A stretch of DNA of 64,000 nucleotides from Acidimicrobiaceae bacterium (GCA_027355725.1 DAIEHI010000084.1:29526-93525), one strand, 5' to 3'; counted from the stretch's first letter, positions 11,420 through 19,975 are shown. Notes: generated from the letters alone by a model not told the origin. Made by a program: numbers and translations.

Positions 11420-12520
11420 CTACTGAACACGCACCGGCATCAAGAGATACCGGAAACGGGTGTCGTCAACGCCGTGCACCATCGCTGGTCGAACCGCGTC
11501 AGACATTTCGAGCACCACCTCATCGCCGGGCACCGCTTCAATGCCGTCGATTAAGAAGCTGGGGTTGAACGCGATCGTCATTTCCTCGCCGTTGTAGTCA
11601 GCGTCGACGTTGTCCTCGACGTCGCCAGCGTCATGACTCTGTGTACGAATCTCAATGGTCTTGTCCTTCATTGTGAGTCGCACCGAAGAGGTTGAGTCCT
11701 TAGCTAGCAGTTTGGCGCGCTTGAGTGATGTCAGCAGAGTGTCCTTGGCGATTCGCATTTGGTTCGGATAGCTCGCGGGTATCAGTTGTAGGACCGATGG
11801 ATAATTCCCGTCAATGAGTCGTGACGCGATGGTTGTTGTTCCAACGATGAAACAGATCTCGGCGTCAGTCAAGGTCACTCCGATCTCGGCGTCCGATGAC
11901 AATGACGCAGCAGCCCTCTGGAGTTCTTGAAGGGCACGCGCGGGCACGAGTAGGTCATGACTGCCGCCTACACCCGAGACACCGGGTACGTCTCGAACCG
12001 CGAGTCGGTATGAGTCGGTGGCGATGAGTCGGAGTGTTCCTTCTTCTGTCGTGAACAACACACCCGTGAGCAGGGGCCGTGCGTCATCATTCGCCGCAGC
12101 GCGTACGACCTGGTTGAGACCTTGGATCAGATCTAGCGCCGCGATCGACGTGAGGGCACCGCTCACTGGGGGGAGATTCGGGTAATCCATCACCGCAAAA
12201 GTCCGGAGAGAGAATTTGGCTCGCCCGAGGGAGACCTCAACATTCTCGTCGTGGCTGGTTACGGTTACAGCGCCGGCTTCGAGCGAGCGAACAGCATCGA
12301 CGATGAGTCGTGCCGGCACCACACATGAACCGTCTTCGAGTCCGATGACGTCAACTTTTGTACGCACCGTGATATCGAGGTCGGTTCCTGTCACGGTGAG
12401 TTGATTACCCACGAGCGAGAGAAGGACACCGGACGACGCTCCGATGAGGCGTGTAGCGACTACTCGGCTCGCGGCGCTTAACGCCTCGACGAGGATGTCG
12501 CGCTCAGACTTGAACTTCAT
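11420..12520 (-). CDS. dnaN: DNA polymerase III sliding clamp (beta subunit)
   Basis: A 366-residue three-domain clamp that holds the replicative polymerase on DNA. The N-terminal MKFKSERDILVEALSAASRVV helix, the GVLFTTEEGTLRLIATDSYRLA segment in domain 2 and the C-terminal YLLMPVRVQ end are all typical. No truncation is seen. It lies downstream of dnaA across a 249-base gap that is a candidate origin. Confidence 0.97.
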   Translation of the reverse strand: MKFKSERDILVEALSAASRVVATRLIGASSGVLLSLVGNQLTVTGTDLDITVRTKVDVIGLEDGSCVVPARLIVDAVRSLEAGAVTVTSHDENVEVSLGRAKFSLRTFAVMDYPNLPPVSGALTSIAALDLIQGLNQVVRAAANDDARPLLTGVLFTTEEGTLRLIATDSYRLAVRDVPGVSGVGGSHDLLVPARALQELQRAAASLSSDAEIGVTLTDAEICFIVGTTTIASRLIDGNYPSVLQLIPASYPNQMRIAKDTLLTSLKRAKLLAKDSTSSVRLTMKDKTIEIRTQSHDAGDVEDNVDADYNGEEMTIAFNPSFLIDGIEAVPGDEVVLEMSDAVRPAMVHGVDDTRFRYLLMPVRVQ

Positions 12521-12769
12521 CAGACTGCCTTTCTTTGTTACTGAGGTTACGGTGTGTTGTTATAAAGAAGATTCGTTAGTAGTAGTAGGGCTGTGGATTT
12601 GGGGATTACTTCGTGAAACCCCTGATTAAGTTGATATTTCAAATCGCGCTTTCGTGCACACCCCTGTGTCTAACTGTCTCAACTCGATGAGTTCAACCTT
12701 CAAGTTCTGTGCAGTAACAAGCAGTTAACAACGGTTGTTCCACAACCAGAACCGGAGGTTGCGCACAAA
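12521..12769. other. dnaA-dnaN intergenic region, candidate oriC
   Basis: A 249-base gap with no credible gene. It is AT-richer than its surroundings (for example around 12556-12585) and holds only degenerate DnaA-box matches: TGTGGATTT at 12592, TGTGTCTAA at 12665, TGTTCCACA at 12736 and TTGCGCACA at 12759, each with about two mismatches to TTATCCACA or its complement. A GGTTGT/ACAACC inverted repeat lies at 12733-12747. In most actinobacteria oriC sits between dnaA and dnaN, so position supports an origin while the boxes are weaker than usual. Confidence 0.5.
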
Positions 12770-14137
12770 CTAATCCCTTCCATCCCCCTGAAGACGTCGT
12801 TTGAGTTGATTGATTTGAGCCAGCAGTTCGGCGTTGACAGCGAGCTGCTCACGAATCTTCTCCACACCACTGATGACTGTTGTGTGATTACGCCCGTCGA
12901 AGATTCGAGCGATCATCGGGTAGGAATAATTGTCCAACAAGTCCCGGATCAAGTACATCGCTACATGACGAGCGTGAACAAGGGGCCGGAGGCGCTTAGA
13001 GCCACGAACATCCTCGACTGATAGGCCGTAGAACTCAGAAACCACCGACAAGATCGTCTCTGGTTTGAGGATCATCTGTTCTTGGCCGAGATTGGTCAGG
13101 TGATTACGCGCCAATTCGAGCGTGATGGGTTCTTGACGGAGATTGGCGAATGCCCGCAACATCGTGATCGACCCCTCGAGCTCACGAATGTTGTCACGCA
13201 CGCGCTGAGCAATCCACTCCGCAACATCACCGGGTAGATCAATTCCCTCGCGCTCAGCCTTAGAGCGAAGAATCGCGATTCGTGTCTCTAGGTCTGGTTG
13301 ATCGATCTCAGTAACGAGGCCCTGGAGCAAACGACTTCGAAATCGCTCTTGTAGCCCAGCGAGGTCTCGCGGCGAGCGGTCAGAAGTGAGAACAATCTGC
13401 TTACCCTCACCATGCAGAGCGTTGTATGTGTGAAAGATCTCTTCGTGAAAGGTCTCACCACGGGTTTCCATGAATTGGATGTCGTCAATCAGCAACACGT
13501 CGTTCTCTCGATAACGATCATGAAGTGCGAGTTGTGTTCGTGTTTGAATTGCCCGAATGAAGTCGTTCAAAAACGTTTCGGTCGAAACGTATAGAACCTT
13601 GCGTCCGGGATAGTTCTCCTGCACATAATTGCCAATGGCGTGCAACAAGTGGGTCTTACCCAAACCAGAGTTGCCGTAAATCATCAGTGGATTGTAGGCA
13701 CGACCAGGTGTTTCAGCGACGGATTGAGCGGCGGCGAAGGCGAGTCGGTTAGACGACCCAGGTACGAACGAGTCAAACGTCATACGAGGATCCAACCGGA
13801 CCGGACGATCAACACTCGGTAAGAACACAGACGCGGGCGTGTTCGTCACAACCTCTCGCGCATCGTCTTGTGTGTCAGTGGTGTTCTGTTGTTCACTCAC
13901 TGTTAGCGAAACCATCACTCTTGATCCGACGAGTTGCTGTGCTTGCTCTGTGATGAATGGAAGGTAACGCTGTTGTACCCGAAGGAGTTGAATTTGGTTC
14001 GGTGCACCGATCACAAGTTGATCATCGTGGTAATCCACAAGGTGAAGTGTGTTCAGTCCAGCCGACCAAACAGCTTCAGAAGCGTTGCCGCGTAAGGAGT
14101 CTCGAAGGGCCGTCCAAATCTCCTCACCATTTTGCAC
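12770..14137 (-). CDS. dnaA: Chromosomal replication initiator DnaA
   Basis: A 455-residue AAA+ initiator. Domain I (the [11 protein letters not shown] start) is followed by a short linker. The ATPase has Walker [10 protein letters not shown] and Walker [11 protein letters not shown], and the DNA-binding domain IV has the DnaA signature ending in [12 protein letters not shown] start at the GTG at 14137 because GGAGG lies six bases upstream (14144-14148) and domain I begins a few residues later. Another in-frame GTG at 14173 would add 12 residues, but it lies inside a perfect DnaA box and a likely -10 element. The gene points away from the rpmH operon, as usual at actinobacterial origins. Confidence 0.95.
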   Translation of the reverse strand: MQNGEEIWTALRDSLRGNASEAVWSAGLNTLHLVDYHDDQLVIGAPNQIQLLRVQQRYLPFITEQAQQLVGSRVMVSLTVSEQQNTTDTQDDAREVVTNTPASVFLPSVDRPVRLDPRMTFDSFVPGSSNRLAFAAAQSVAETPGRAYNPLMIYGNSGLGKTHLLHAIGNYVQENYPGRKVLYVSTETFLNDFIRAIQTRTQLALHDRYRENDVLLIDDIQFMETRGETFHEEIFHTYNALHGEGKQIVLTSDRSPRDLAGLQERFRSRLLQGLVTEIDQPDLETRIAILRSKAEREGIDLPGDVAEWIAQRVRDNIRELEGSITMLRAFANLRQEPITLELARNHLTNLGQEQMILKPETILSVVSEFYGLSVEDVRGSKRLRPLVHARHVAMYLIRDLLDNYSYPMIARIFDGRNHTTVISGVEKIREQLAVNAELLAQINQLKRRLQGDGRD

Positions 14138-14164
14138 AACGTTCCTCCACAGACCCACAGCTAC

Positions 14165-14174
14165 ATTATCCACA
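14165..14174 (-). promoter_or_regulatory. Perfect DnaA box overlapping a dnaA -10 element
   Basis: The plus strand reads TTATCCACA at 14166-14174, an exact DnaA box. On the minus strand the same bases give TGTGGATAAT, whose GATAAT (14170-14165) is a good -10 hexamer for dnaA. A T-rich upstream stretch could serve as a loose -35. Transcription would start near 14158, about 20 bases before the GTG at 14137. DnaA bound here would block its own promoter, which is an inference from the overlap. Confidence 0.65.
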
Positions 14175-14345
14175 AGCGATATTGATCAAAAACAACCAAC
14201 GATCACTCAGGGAGAGTCACCCTACACCTATTCATGCGTCTTTACCAAGGGGCGCCTGTGGTCGGGTAAGATTGTTCCCAGTAGCGCGCTAGCGACCTCC
14301 AGGGGGTCCCGCGAAGCGCATTTAGAGAATTTGAGAAGAGGTTTT

Positions 14346-14480
14346 GTGAAGCGTACCTATCAGCCAAATAAGCGAAAAAGGGCCAAGACCCACGGTTTTC
14401 GCGCCCGTATGCGCACCCGCGCCGGCCGAGCAATCCTAAAGGCCCGCCGTGACAAGGGCCGCCACGAGCTGACGGTCTGA
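14346..14480 (+). CDS. rpmH: Large-subunit ribosomal protein bL34
   Basis: A 44-residue, strongly basic protein with the full bL34 pattern: [20 protein letters not shown], then [14 protein letters not shown] and a short tail. It starts at GTG with AGAGG nearby upstream. The longer frame to the left is not coding. It is the first gene of the rpmH-rnpA-yidD-yidC-jag-rsmG set, which is conserved beside dnaA in most bacteria. Of the 172 bases separating it from the longer dnaA start, I see only the promoter region. Confidence 0.95.
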   Translation: MKRTYQPNKRKRAKTHGFRARMRTRAGRAILKARRDKGRHELTV

Positions 14481-14488
14481 GCGGATCG

Positions 14489-14818
14489 GTGCCTGGTCGG
14501 GTTCGAACCCGACGGCAATTCGCAGGCTTTGCCACTCCTACGGGTCACGGACAGAGTGGGCCACTAAGAATTAGTTACGTTGCCCACACCGACGGCGTTG
14601 AATCAGTAGACGTGGCGTATGCGATTAGCCGAAAAGTCGGGAATGCGGTTGTACGTAACCGAATTCGACGCCGACTCCGGGCTCTGATGGACTGCTCGAT
14701 TCCCCGCCCCAACCCAGGTTCCTACCTGATCAGGTGCGGTAACGAGACAGGAAATCTCTCCTATGACGAACTACAACATCACCTCCAACGAGCACTCGGG
14801 AGAATTCATGGGCGCTAA
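14489..14818 (+). CDS. rnpA: Ribonuclease P protein component
   Basis: A 109-residue protein subunit of RNase P, which matures tRNA 5' ends together with the RnpB RNA. The family signature is [18 protein letters not shown] (about residues 51-68), the conserved RNR motif that contacts the RNA. It starts at GTG eight bases after the rpmH stop. The 3' end overlaps the yidD start by 11 bases. RnpB itself is not in the window as far as I can see. Confidence 0.93.
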   Translation: MPGRVRTRRQFAGFATPTGHGQSGPLRISYVAHTDGVESVDVAYAISRKVGNAVVRNRIRRRLRALMDCSIPRPNPGSYLIRCGNETGNLSYDELQHHLQRALGRIHGR

Positions 14819-15065
14819 GCCCTCGCCCGTGGCCCGACTCCTTATGCGGATGATCACGGTGTATCAGCGCTTCACATCAGGTCGTCCATCACCCTGTCGT
14901 TTCTACCCCTCTTGCTCGAACTACGCACTGGAGGCGATTGAAGTGCACGGCGCGCTTAGTGGGACGGGGTTAGCAATGCGCCGACTCAGCCGTTGTCGTC
15001 CACTTGGTCCCCACGGCGTAGATCTAGTGCCTGAAAGAAAGAAAGCTAGGAGTACGAAGTCATGA
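14808..15065 (+). CDS. yidD: Membrane-protein insertion efficiency factor YidD
   Basis: An 85-residue small protein. The YidD core is [19 protein letters not shown] with its paired Cys residues, then an RLSRCRP.GPHGVD end. I start at ATG 14808 because GGGAG lies four bases upstream; an in-frame ATG at 14763 lies well inside rnpA. The gene overlaps rnpA by 11 bases and yidC by 4 (ATGA). YidD assists YidC-dependent membrane insertion. Confidence 0.92.
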   Translation: MGAKPSPVARLLMRMITVYQRFTSGRPSPCRFYPSCSNYALEAIEVHGALSGTGLAMRRLSRCRPLGPHGVDLVPERKKARSTKS

Positions 15066-15985
15066 AGTCATTCACTCACGCAATTGGCTCGGTCTTCCAG
15101 CCAATCTTCCACCTATTTGGTGCGATCCTGGCGTTCTTCTATGGGTTGATTCCTAACTACGCGATCGCAATCACCCTGCTCACGGTAGTAATCATGGGCG
15201 CATTGACGCCATTTACGATCAAGAGCACCAAGTCAATGATGGCGATGCAGAAATTGCAGCCGGAGATCAAGAAACTTCAACAAAAGTACAAAGGCCCAGA
15301 GAATCGGGCACTTCTGAACGAAGAAATGATGAAGTTGTATCGAGAAGAGGGCGCCAATCCGGTGGGCGGGTGCCTCCCGGTCCTCTTACAGGCACCCTTC
15401 CTTTTCATCCTCTACAGCGTCATCAAGGGCCTCGCGAATCAGGTTCTGGTGAATAAGGTTCTGGTTTCCCAACCCCGGTACATCCCTACCAGCTCAACGA
15501 TGTACCACAACCTGGTTGCGTCGCACGGTCAGATCAAAGCCTTCGGTATGGACCTGAACCTGAAGCCCTTTCCCATCAGTGCGCACGGCTCGTTTGTGGG
15601 TTCGCTGCCATTCTTCATACTGGTCGCTGCAGCAGTTGGGTTGCAGTACTTCCAGATGGCTCAGATGAACAACAGGAACAAGAAGACCGGCCAGAACGTA
15701 CCAAGCCAGCAACAGGCCATCCAGAAGTTCCTTCCGATTATTTTTGCATACTTCTACTTGGTGATCCCAGCAGCTGTCGTGTTGTACATGATTATTTCGA
15801 CGATTATTCGAATAATTACTCAAGACCTCATGTTCCGATCAGGGGTTTCAAACCCTGCAAAGAACGGCGTCAGGGCGATTCCATCCCCGGACGCCAAGGA
15901 AGAGAAGGTTGAGGAGAAACCTTCAACCTTCAAGCCCCAACCACAGTCTCGCTCCAAAGCGAAGCGGAAAAGAAAGGCGCGTTAA
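15062..15985 (+). CDS. yidC: Membrane protein insertase YidC
   Basis: A 307-residue Oxa1/YidC-type insertase of the Gram-positive form, without the large periplasmic domain of proteobacteria. Hydrophobic segments lie at about residues 15-45, 105-125, 175-195 and 215-250. The [17 protein letters not shown] motif is characteristic. The C-terminal tail is strongly basic (KAKRKRKAR), suited to ribosome contact. It is coupled to yidD by a four-base overlap. Confidence 0.95.
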   Translation: MKSFTHAIGSVFQPIFHLFGAILAFFYGLIPNYAIAITLLTVVIMGALTPFTIKSTKSMMAMQKLQPEIKKLQQKYKGPENRALLNEEMMKLYREEGANPVGGCLPVLLQAPFLFILYSVIKGLANQVLVNKVLVSQPRYIPTSSTMYHNLVASHGQIKAFGMDLNLKPFPISAHGSFVGSLPFFILVAAAVGLQYFQMAQMNNRNKKTGQNVPSQQQAIQKFLPIIFAYFYLVIPAAVVLYMIISTIIRIITQDLMFRSGVSNPAKNGVRAIPSPDAKEEKVEEKPSTFKPQPQSRSKAKRKRKAR

Positions 15986-15988
15986 CCC

Positions 15989-16858
15989 ATGGATTGGGTA
16001 GAAACAACAGGAAAATCGATCGACGAAGCAACAGAACGAGCATTGGCTCATCTGGGCGTACACCGCGATGACGCCGAAGTAGAAGTACTTGAAGAACCAA
16101 AGGCCGGATTGTTCGGTCGTATCCGCGGAGAGGCGAGGGTTCGAGCTCGCGTACGCCCGGTTGGCCCACGACCTAAGCGCTCCCGCCGATCTGGTGGCCG
16201 CGACGACCGCCCTCGCGGTGGCTCGCGCGAGGATCGTCCGCGCGGCCCCAAGGGTCCCGAAGGCGAAAACCCTCGCAAGGACAAGCGCAAGGGTGATGGC
16301 GGGGCGAAGACGGCAAAGAAGGAATCGCCAAATGGCGCAGTGAAAACCAAAAAGGTCTCAACTAAGGAGGACACTATGGCTGAAGGAATTTCCCTGGCCG
16401 AGCAAGGTTCTATTGCGAAGGAGTTCCTCACCGGACTTCTTGCGTCAATGAACATAAAGGCTGAGGTCTCGGTCAAAGAAATCGATGAAGAGACCGTTGA
16501 GCTTTCGGTGAGCGCCAATCCTCCAACTGAACTTGGTGTACTGGTCGGACCCCGGGGTGCGACACTGCAAGCATTGCAGGAAGTGACACGGACTGTTGTT
16601 CAATCAAAGAGTCCTAGCCGTACTGACCGAATCCTCGTCGACGTTGCCCAATATCGTGAACGACGCGTTGCGGCACTCGGACGATTCGCCGAGCAGGTAG
16701 CGACAGAGGTGATCGAGACCGGAGAAGAGCGAGCTCTCGAGCCGATGTCAGCCGCTGATCGAAAAGCCGTCCACGACGCCCTTACTAATAACGGCGCGGT
16801 GATGACTCGATCCGAAGGTGAAGAGCCTCGCCGCTTTGTGGTGGTCGCTCCGGCATAA
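15989..16858 (+). CDS. jag: Jag/KhpB-like RNA-binding protein (Jag_N-KH-R3H)
   Basis: A 289-residue three-part protein. Residues 1-50 form the Jag_N domain, seen in KSIDEATERALAHLG and EEPKAGLFG. A long charged linker (about 55-125) is rich in Arg, Gly, Lys and Pro. The C-terminal half is a KH domain with VGPRGATLQALQ, the GxxG loop variant, followed by an R3H end (YRERRVAALGR, EPMSAADRKAVHD). Jag/KhpB binds RNA and is tied to cell-wall growth and division in firmicutes. It follows yidC by three bases. A strong internal ribosome-binding site in the linker could give a second, shorter product (see 16364). Confidence 0.93.
   Translation: MDWVETTGKSIDEATERALAHLGVHRDDAEVEVLEEPKAGLFGRIRGEARVRARVRPVGPRPKRSRRSGGRDDRPRGGSREDRPRGPKGPEGENPRKDKRKGDGGAKTAKKESPNGAVKTKKVSTKEDTMAEGISLAEQGSIAKEFLTGLLASMNIKAEVSVKEIDEETVELSVSANPPTELGVLVGPRGATLQALQEVTRTVVQSKSPSRTDRILVDVAQYRERRVAALGRFAEQVATEVIETGEERALEPMSAADRKAVHDALTNNGAVMTRSEGEEPRRFVVVAPA
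16364..16378 (+). promoter_or_regulatory. Internal ribosome-binding site and start inside jag
   Basis: Within the jag linker the sequence AAGGAGG is followed after five bases (ACACT) by an in-frame ATG at 16376. This is one of the strongest Shine-Dalgarno matches in the window. Initiation here would yield a 160-residue protein (16376-16858) with only KH and R3H, dropping Jag_N and the linker. The codons also encode STKEDTMAEG, so chance is possible. Confidence 0.55.
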
Positions 16859-16865
16859 TCTACGT

Positions 16866-17489
16866 ATGAACATTGATTGGTTGTCTCGCGCCCTCGAAGA
16901 ATCGAGGGCGCGAGGCTTTTTAGGGCCCGGTTCGATTGAACCCCATATCGCCCACGCAATGGGCTTCGCCGACTGCTGGGCTGATGTCTCATCCACTCCC
17001 CCATCGTCATTCTTGGACCTTGGCAGCGGAGGCGGTCTACCGGGACTGGTCCTACTTGATTACTGGGGATGCCGAGGGGTCTTCGTTGATTCCATGGAGA
17101 AACGGATGAACTTCTTGCGCGAGGTACTTGCCTGGCCTGGAGCGCCACAGCTCGGCGAGGTGATTACTGGTCGAGCCGAGGACATTGCTCGCGACCCCTC
17201 ACTCGATGGATCATTTGACCTAGTTACGGCTAGATCCTTCGGACCACCTGCTGTTGTTGCTGAATGCGCGGTGCGGTTTTTGAAGGTTGGGGGAGTGCTC
17301 ATAGTCTCGGAGCCACCCAATGATGAAGATGAATCCCGCTGGGACACGAAGGCCCTTAGACGATTGGGACTCGAGAGTCGAGGCCGTGTCCGTCACAATG
17401 CCGCGTACCAATTGCTGGTGAAGGTGGCGACGACCCCTCGTGATTTTCCTCGAGCGGTGGGAGTTCCTGGTAAGAATCCCCTCTTCTAG
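16866..17489 (+). CDS. rsmG: 16S rRNA m7G527 methyltransferase
   Basis: A 207-residue SAM-dependent methyltransferase that modifies G527 of 16S rRNA. The SAM motif is FLDLGSGGGLPGL (about residues 49-61), then VDSMEKRMNFL and the ARSFGPPAVVAE region. I start at ATG 16866, seven bases after the jag stop, since family homology begins just downstream. Its stop codon is separated by one base from the first parS site. Loss of RsmG confers low-level streptomycin resistance in several species; the motifs here look intact. Confidence 0.94.
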   Translation: MNIDWLSRALEESRARGFLGPGSIEPHIAHAMGFADCWADVSSTPPSSFLDLGSGGGLPGLVLLDYWGCRGVFVDSMEKRMNFLREVLAWPGAPQLGEVITGRAEDIARDPSLDGSFDLVTARSFGPPAVVAECAVRFLKVGGVLIVSEPPNDEDESRWDTKALRRLGLESRGRVRHNAAYQLLVKVATTPRDFPRAVGVPGKNPLF

Positions 17490-17490
17490 A

Positions 17491-17506
17491 TGTTTCACGT
17501 GAAACA
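17491..17506. other. parS site 1
   Basis: Exact TGTTTCACGTGAAACA, the 16-base palindrome bound by ParB. It begins one base after the rsmG stop codon. Confidence 0.95.
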
Positions 17507-17815
17507 TTCAGAACGTTTCTGTAGGTTCGAACCAAGCTGAGTCTCGCGCTGGACCGCTAGTTGAGCCCAGAGATAGCCCAGGTTGTGTTTCCTTAATGGA
17601 AGTACCAGGAAGGGCCTTGAGGCAGATGACCCTGGTCGGTGAAGGAGTCTGGTCGTACCCACTACGACGCAGGGAACCATTCGAGCAGGATCGTCTTGTT
17701 TCGCACTGTCACCTGATTACCACGTCTCGCAACCCAGGACGGTGGTTGCCTGATCACGAATTCCACTCAAGGTGACCACCCAAGCGTTCCGGCACTTGAA
17801 AATCGAGGCGGCCGA

Positions 17816-17831
17816 TGTTTCACGTGAAACA
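17816..17831. other. parS site 2
   Basis: Exact TGTTTCACGTGAAACA. It opens the first copy of the 110-bp tandem repeat. Confidence 0.95.
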
Positions 17832-17926
17832 TCGGCAATCAGTCCCTCGGTCTCGGGATTGGTGCTGTGGTGCTACGGATTTGCGAGTTCACCCCCGTGA
17901 GCTCGGAGGTGCCTGAGGTGTTGGAA

Positions 17927-17942
17927 TGTTTCACGTGAAACA
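17927..17942. other. parS site 3
   Basis: Exact TGTTTCACGTGAAACA. It opens the second copy of the tandem repeat, 111 bases after site 2. Confidence 0.95.
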
Positions 17943-18036
17943 TCGGCAATCAGTCCCTCGGTCTCGGGATTGGTGCTGTGGTACTACGGATTTGCGAGTT
18001 CATCCCGCGAGCCCGGAGGTGCCTGAGGTGTTGGAA

Positions 18037-18052
18037 TGTTTCACGTGAAACA
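18037..18052. other. parS site 4
   Basis: Exact TGTTTCACGTGAAACA, placed 110 bases after site 3 at the end of the tandem repeat, after which similarity to the repeat stops. Confidence 0.95.
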
Positions 18053-18145
18053 TTCGGATCTTGAAACTTTGACCTCAGCGTGATTGAAATTGCCCTAGTA
18101 TTTCTGGGAAATTCAAGGAACTCTCTTGAGAAGTCGAGAGTCGAA

Positions 18146-18161
18146 TGTTTCACGTGAAACA
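18146..18161. other. parS site 5
   Basis: Exact TGTTTCACGTGAAACA, eight bases upstream of the candidate parA -35 hexamer, so ParB bound here could influence parAB transcription. Confidence 0.95.
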
Positions 18162-18168
18162 TCGGTAC

Positions 18169-18197
18169 TTGACGCATTCTCAAATAGCGTGTTGAAT
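18169..18197 (+). promoter_or_regulatory. Candidate parAB promoter
   Basis: TTGACG at 18169-18174 and TTGAAT at 18192-18197 are separated by 17 bases, a fair sigma-70 type match. The start of transcription would be near 18204, leaving a leader of about 45 bases before parA. Confidence 0.5.
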
Positions 18198-18248
18198 GGC
18201 AGGGGTTCGACGCGGTGTCGGGAAGTTCATTAGGTCGGGAAGAGGCTC

Positions 18249-19022
18249 ATGGCGGACGCCAGCACAATGAGGGTATTTGCGGTAGCCAATCAGAAAGGTG
18301 GGGTTGGTAAGACCACTACCACCACATCACTGGGTGCCGCCCTGGCAGAAATTGGCAAAAGAGTACTCGTTGTCGACCTTGACCCTCAGGGCAACGCCAC
18401 GACGGGACTAGGTGTCGATGGACGCCGGTTTGAGAAGTCCGTCTACGACGTTCTCTTGAACGATACGCCGATGGTGGATATCGTCGAGCCGACGGGGTTC
18501 AATAATCTCTTCGTCGCACCCGCCACATTGGATCTGGCGGGTGTTGAGCAGGAATTGACTGCCATTATCTCGCGGGAACTCCGTTTGAAGAGGGCACTCG
18601 CCTCAGTAGAGGGTGACTTCGACTACGTCTTCATTGACTGTCCGCCTTCTCTGGGTTTGATCACCATCAATGCGTTCGCAGCGGCCACCGATATCTTGGT
18701 GCCCGTTCAGACTGAGTTCTACGCGCTTGAGGGTCTGACGCAGCTTCAGAGAATTGTCGACCTGGTTCAGAAGAACCTCAATCCAACATTACGAATTTCA
18801 AAGGTTGTGCTCACGATGTACGACTCGAGGAACACCTTGTCCGGTGACGTCGCGAGAGAGGTGAAGCGTCACTTCGAGAACGAGCTCTGCAAGACAGTCA
18901 TTCCGCGCACCGTACGATTGGCTGAGGCACCCTCCTTTGGACAGCCGATTACAGTATTCGATCCGACATCAAAGGGTGCCAAGGCATACCGCGCACTAGC
19001 AGAGGAGATCAACAATGGCTAG
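18249..19022 (+). CDS. parA: Chromosome-partitioning ATPase ParA (Soj)
   Basis: A 257-residue Walker-type ATPase that forms nucleoid-bound gradients pulling ParB-parS complexes apart. The deviant Walker A KGGVGKTTTT (about residues 16-25) has the signature lysine, and DLDPQGNATTG and FIDCPPSLGL follow. It starts at ATG with AAGAGG just upstream; a second in-frame ATG six codons later is possible. It overlaps parB by eight bases, so the two are one operon. The parS cluster lies immediately upstream. Confidence 0.97.
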   Translation: MADASTMRVFAVANQKGGVGKTTTTTSLGAALAEIGKRVLVVDLDPQGNATTGLGVDGRRFEKSVYDVLLNDTPMVDIVEPTGFNNLFVAPATLDLAGVEQELTAIISRELRLKRALASVEGDFDYVFIDCPPSLGLITINAFAAATDILVPVQTEFYALEGLTQLQRIVDLVQKNLNPTLRISKVVLTMYDSRNTLSGDVAREVKRHFENELCKTVIPRTVRLAEAPSFGQPITVFDPTSKGAKAYRALAEEINNG

Positions 19023-19935
19023 GAAACCAGGTTTGGGAAAAGGACTTGGCGCCCTCATTCCCGAGGGAGAGGTCGAAGTAGTGGAGACCGTCGTTGTCTC
19101 AAGTGATGGACCCCTTCGAAGAGTGTTGGTTGGTTCGATTCGACCAAATCCTTTTCAACCTCGAAAGTCCTTCAGCGATGAGAGTCTTCAGGCACTCGCG
19201 TCATCGGTGAAGGAACTCGGAGTCCTACAACCGATCATTGTTCGACCCGTTGAGGGTTCGGAGGGCGAGTTCGAGCTGATAGCTGGCGAACGTCGTTGGC
19301 GAGCGGCCGGCATTGCTGGGCTTGAAATGGTCCCGGTGTTGGTGCAAGACGACGTCAATGACCGGCTCTCGCTTGAACAAGCCGTCGTTGAGAACCTGCA
19401 TCGAGTCGACCTTCATCCTTTGGAGGAGGCTGCGGCGTATCAACAACTGATTGACGAGTTCGACTTGACCCACGAGCAAGTGGCTCAGCGAGTTGGTAAG
19501 AGTAGGGCAAACATCACCAACACCCTGCGCCTGCTCCAACTCGGTGAAGCGGCCCAAACCGCACTGGCCACCTCTCAAATCACCGCCGGACACGCGAGGT
19601 CGCTTCTCGTGATTGGCGACGCCAGCGCCCAGGCGACAATGGTTGCACGGATCATCAAGAATGAATTGTCAGTACGTGCGACCGAGGAAGCGGTCAAGGC
19701 ATTTCTTGAGCCCAAGCCGATCGGCGTTCCCGAGGTTGCGGCGAAGGCATCGAGTGAAAAACCACGACTTAGACCTGTGCCTGATGCAAGTGTTGCAGAA
19801 CTTGAGCAATTACTTGAAGACTACTTGAACACCAGGGTGCACGTTGATTTGAAGGGCCGTAATGGTCGAATCATCATTGACTTTGCAGACCTAGACGACC
19901 TAGAACGGATCTACATCACCATCTCACAGGCCTGA
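19015..19935 (+). CDS. parB: Chromosome-partitioning CTPase/DNA-binding protein ParB
   Basis: A 306-residue centromere-binding protein. It begins with KPGLGKGLGALIP, the ParA-interacting N-terminus. The CTP-binding ParB/Srx domain follows (IRPNPFQPRK; GERRWRAAGIAG; ENLHRVDLHPLEEA), and then a helix-turn-helix around HEQVAQRVGKSRANITNTLR. The C-terminal dimerisation segment ends at ISQA. It loads on the parS sites just upstream of parA and slides as a CTP clamp. Confidence 0.97.
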   Translation: MARKPGLGKGLGALIPEGEVEVVETVVVSSDGPLRRVLVGSIRPNPFQPRKSFSDESLQALASSVKELGVLQPIIVRPVEGSEGEFELIAGERRWRAAGIAGLEMVPVLVQDDVNDRLSLEQAVVENLHRVDLHPLEEAAAYQQLIDEFDLTHEQVAQRVGKSRANITNTLRLLQLGEAAQTALATSQITAGHARSLLVIGDASAQATMVARIIKNELSVRATEEAVKAFLEPKPIGVPEVAAKASSEKPRLRPVPDASVAELEQLLEDYLNTRVHVDLKGRNGRIIIDFADLDDLERIYITISQA

Positions 19936-19946
19936 TTGGGCCTAAC

Positions 19947-19975
19947 CTTCAACCTAACCTTCATGTTGAAGTTTT
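19947..19975 (+). terminator. Possible parAB terminator
   Basis: CTTCAAC at 19947-19953 pairs with GTTGAAG at 19965-19971 across an 11-base loop, followed by TTTT. The stem overlaps a near-perfect direct repeat (CCTAACCTTCA at 19941 and 19953), so the pairing may be incidental. Confidence 0.45.

Larger units (their letters stand above)
17816..18036 (+). repeat. Tandem repeat of about 110 bp carrying parS
   Basis: Two head-to-tail copies, 17816-17926 (111 bases) and 17927-18036 (110 bases). By eye they differ by four substitutions and one single-base gap, about 95% identity. Each begins with a parS palindrome, and a third parS follows directly at 18037, so the duplication has multiplied ParB sites. 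No reading frame is conserved as a plausible protein. Confidence 0.92.
17507..18248. other. Centromere-like non-coding region rsmG-parA
   Basis: A 742-base stretch without a supported gene between rsmG and parA. It holds four of the five parS sites, a 110-bp tandem repeat and a probable parA promoter. The first 300 bases (17507-17815) show no motif I recognise; one GGTTCGAACC resembles a tRNA T-arm but has no tRNA around it. Confidence 0.8.

Noticed and set aside
14497..14515. CGGGTTCGAACCCG resembles a tRNA T-arm.
   Set aside because: It lies in the first codons of rnpA (RVRTRR), and no acceptor, D or anticodon arm can be drawn around it.
17520..17540. GGTTCGAACC in the rsmG-parA gap looked like another tRNA T-arm.
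   Set aside because: No matching acceptor stem or anticodon arm occurs at proper spacing on either strand.
17816..18052. The regularly spaced palindromes looked like a CRISPR-type array.
   Set aside because: The repeated 16-mers are exact parS, and the spacers are duplicated rather than unique, so this is a tandem repeat of a centromere.
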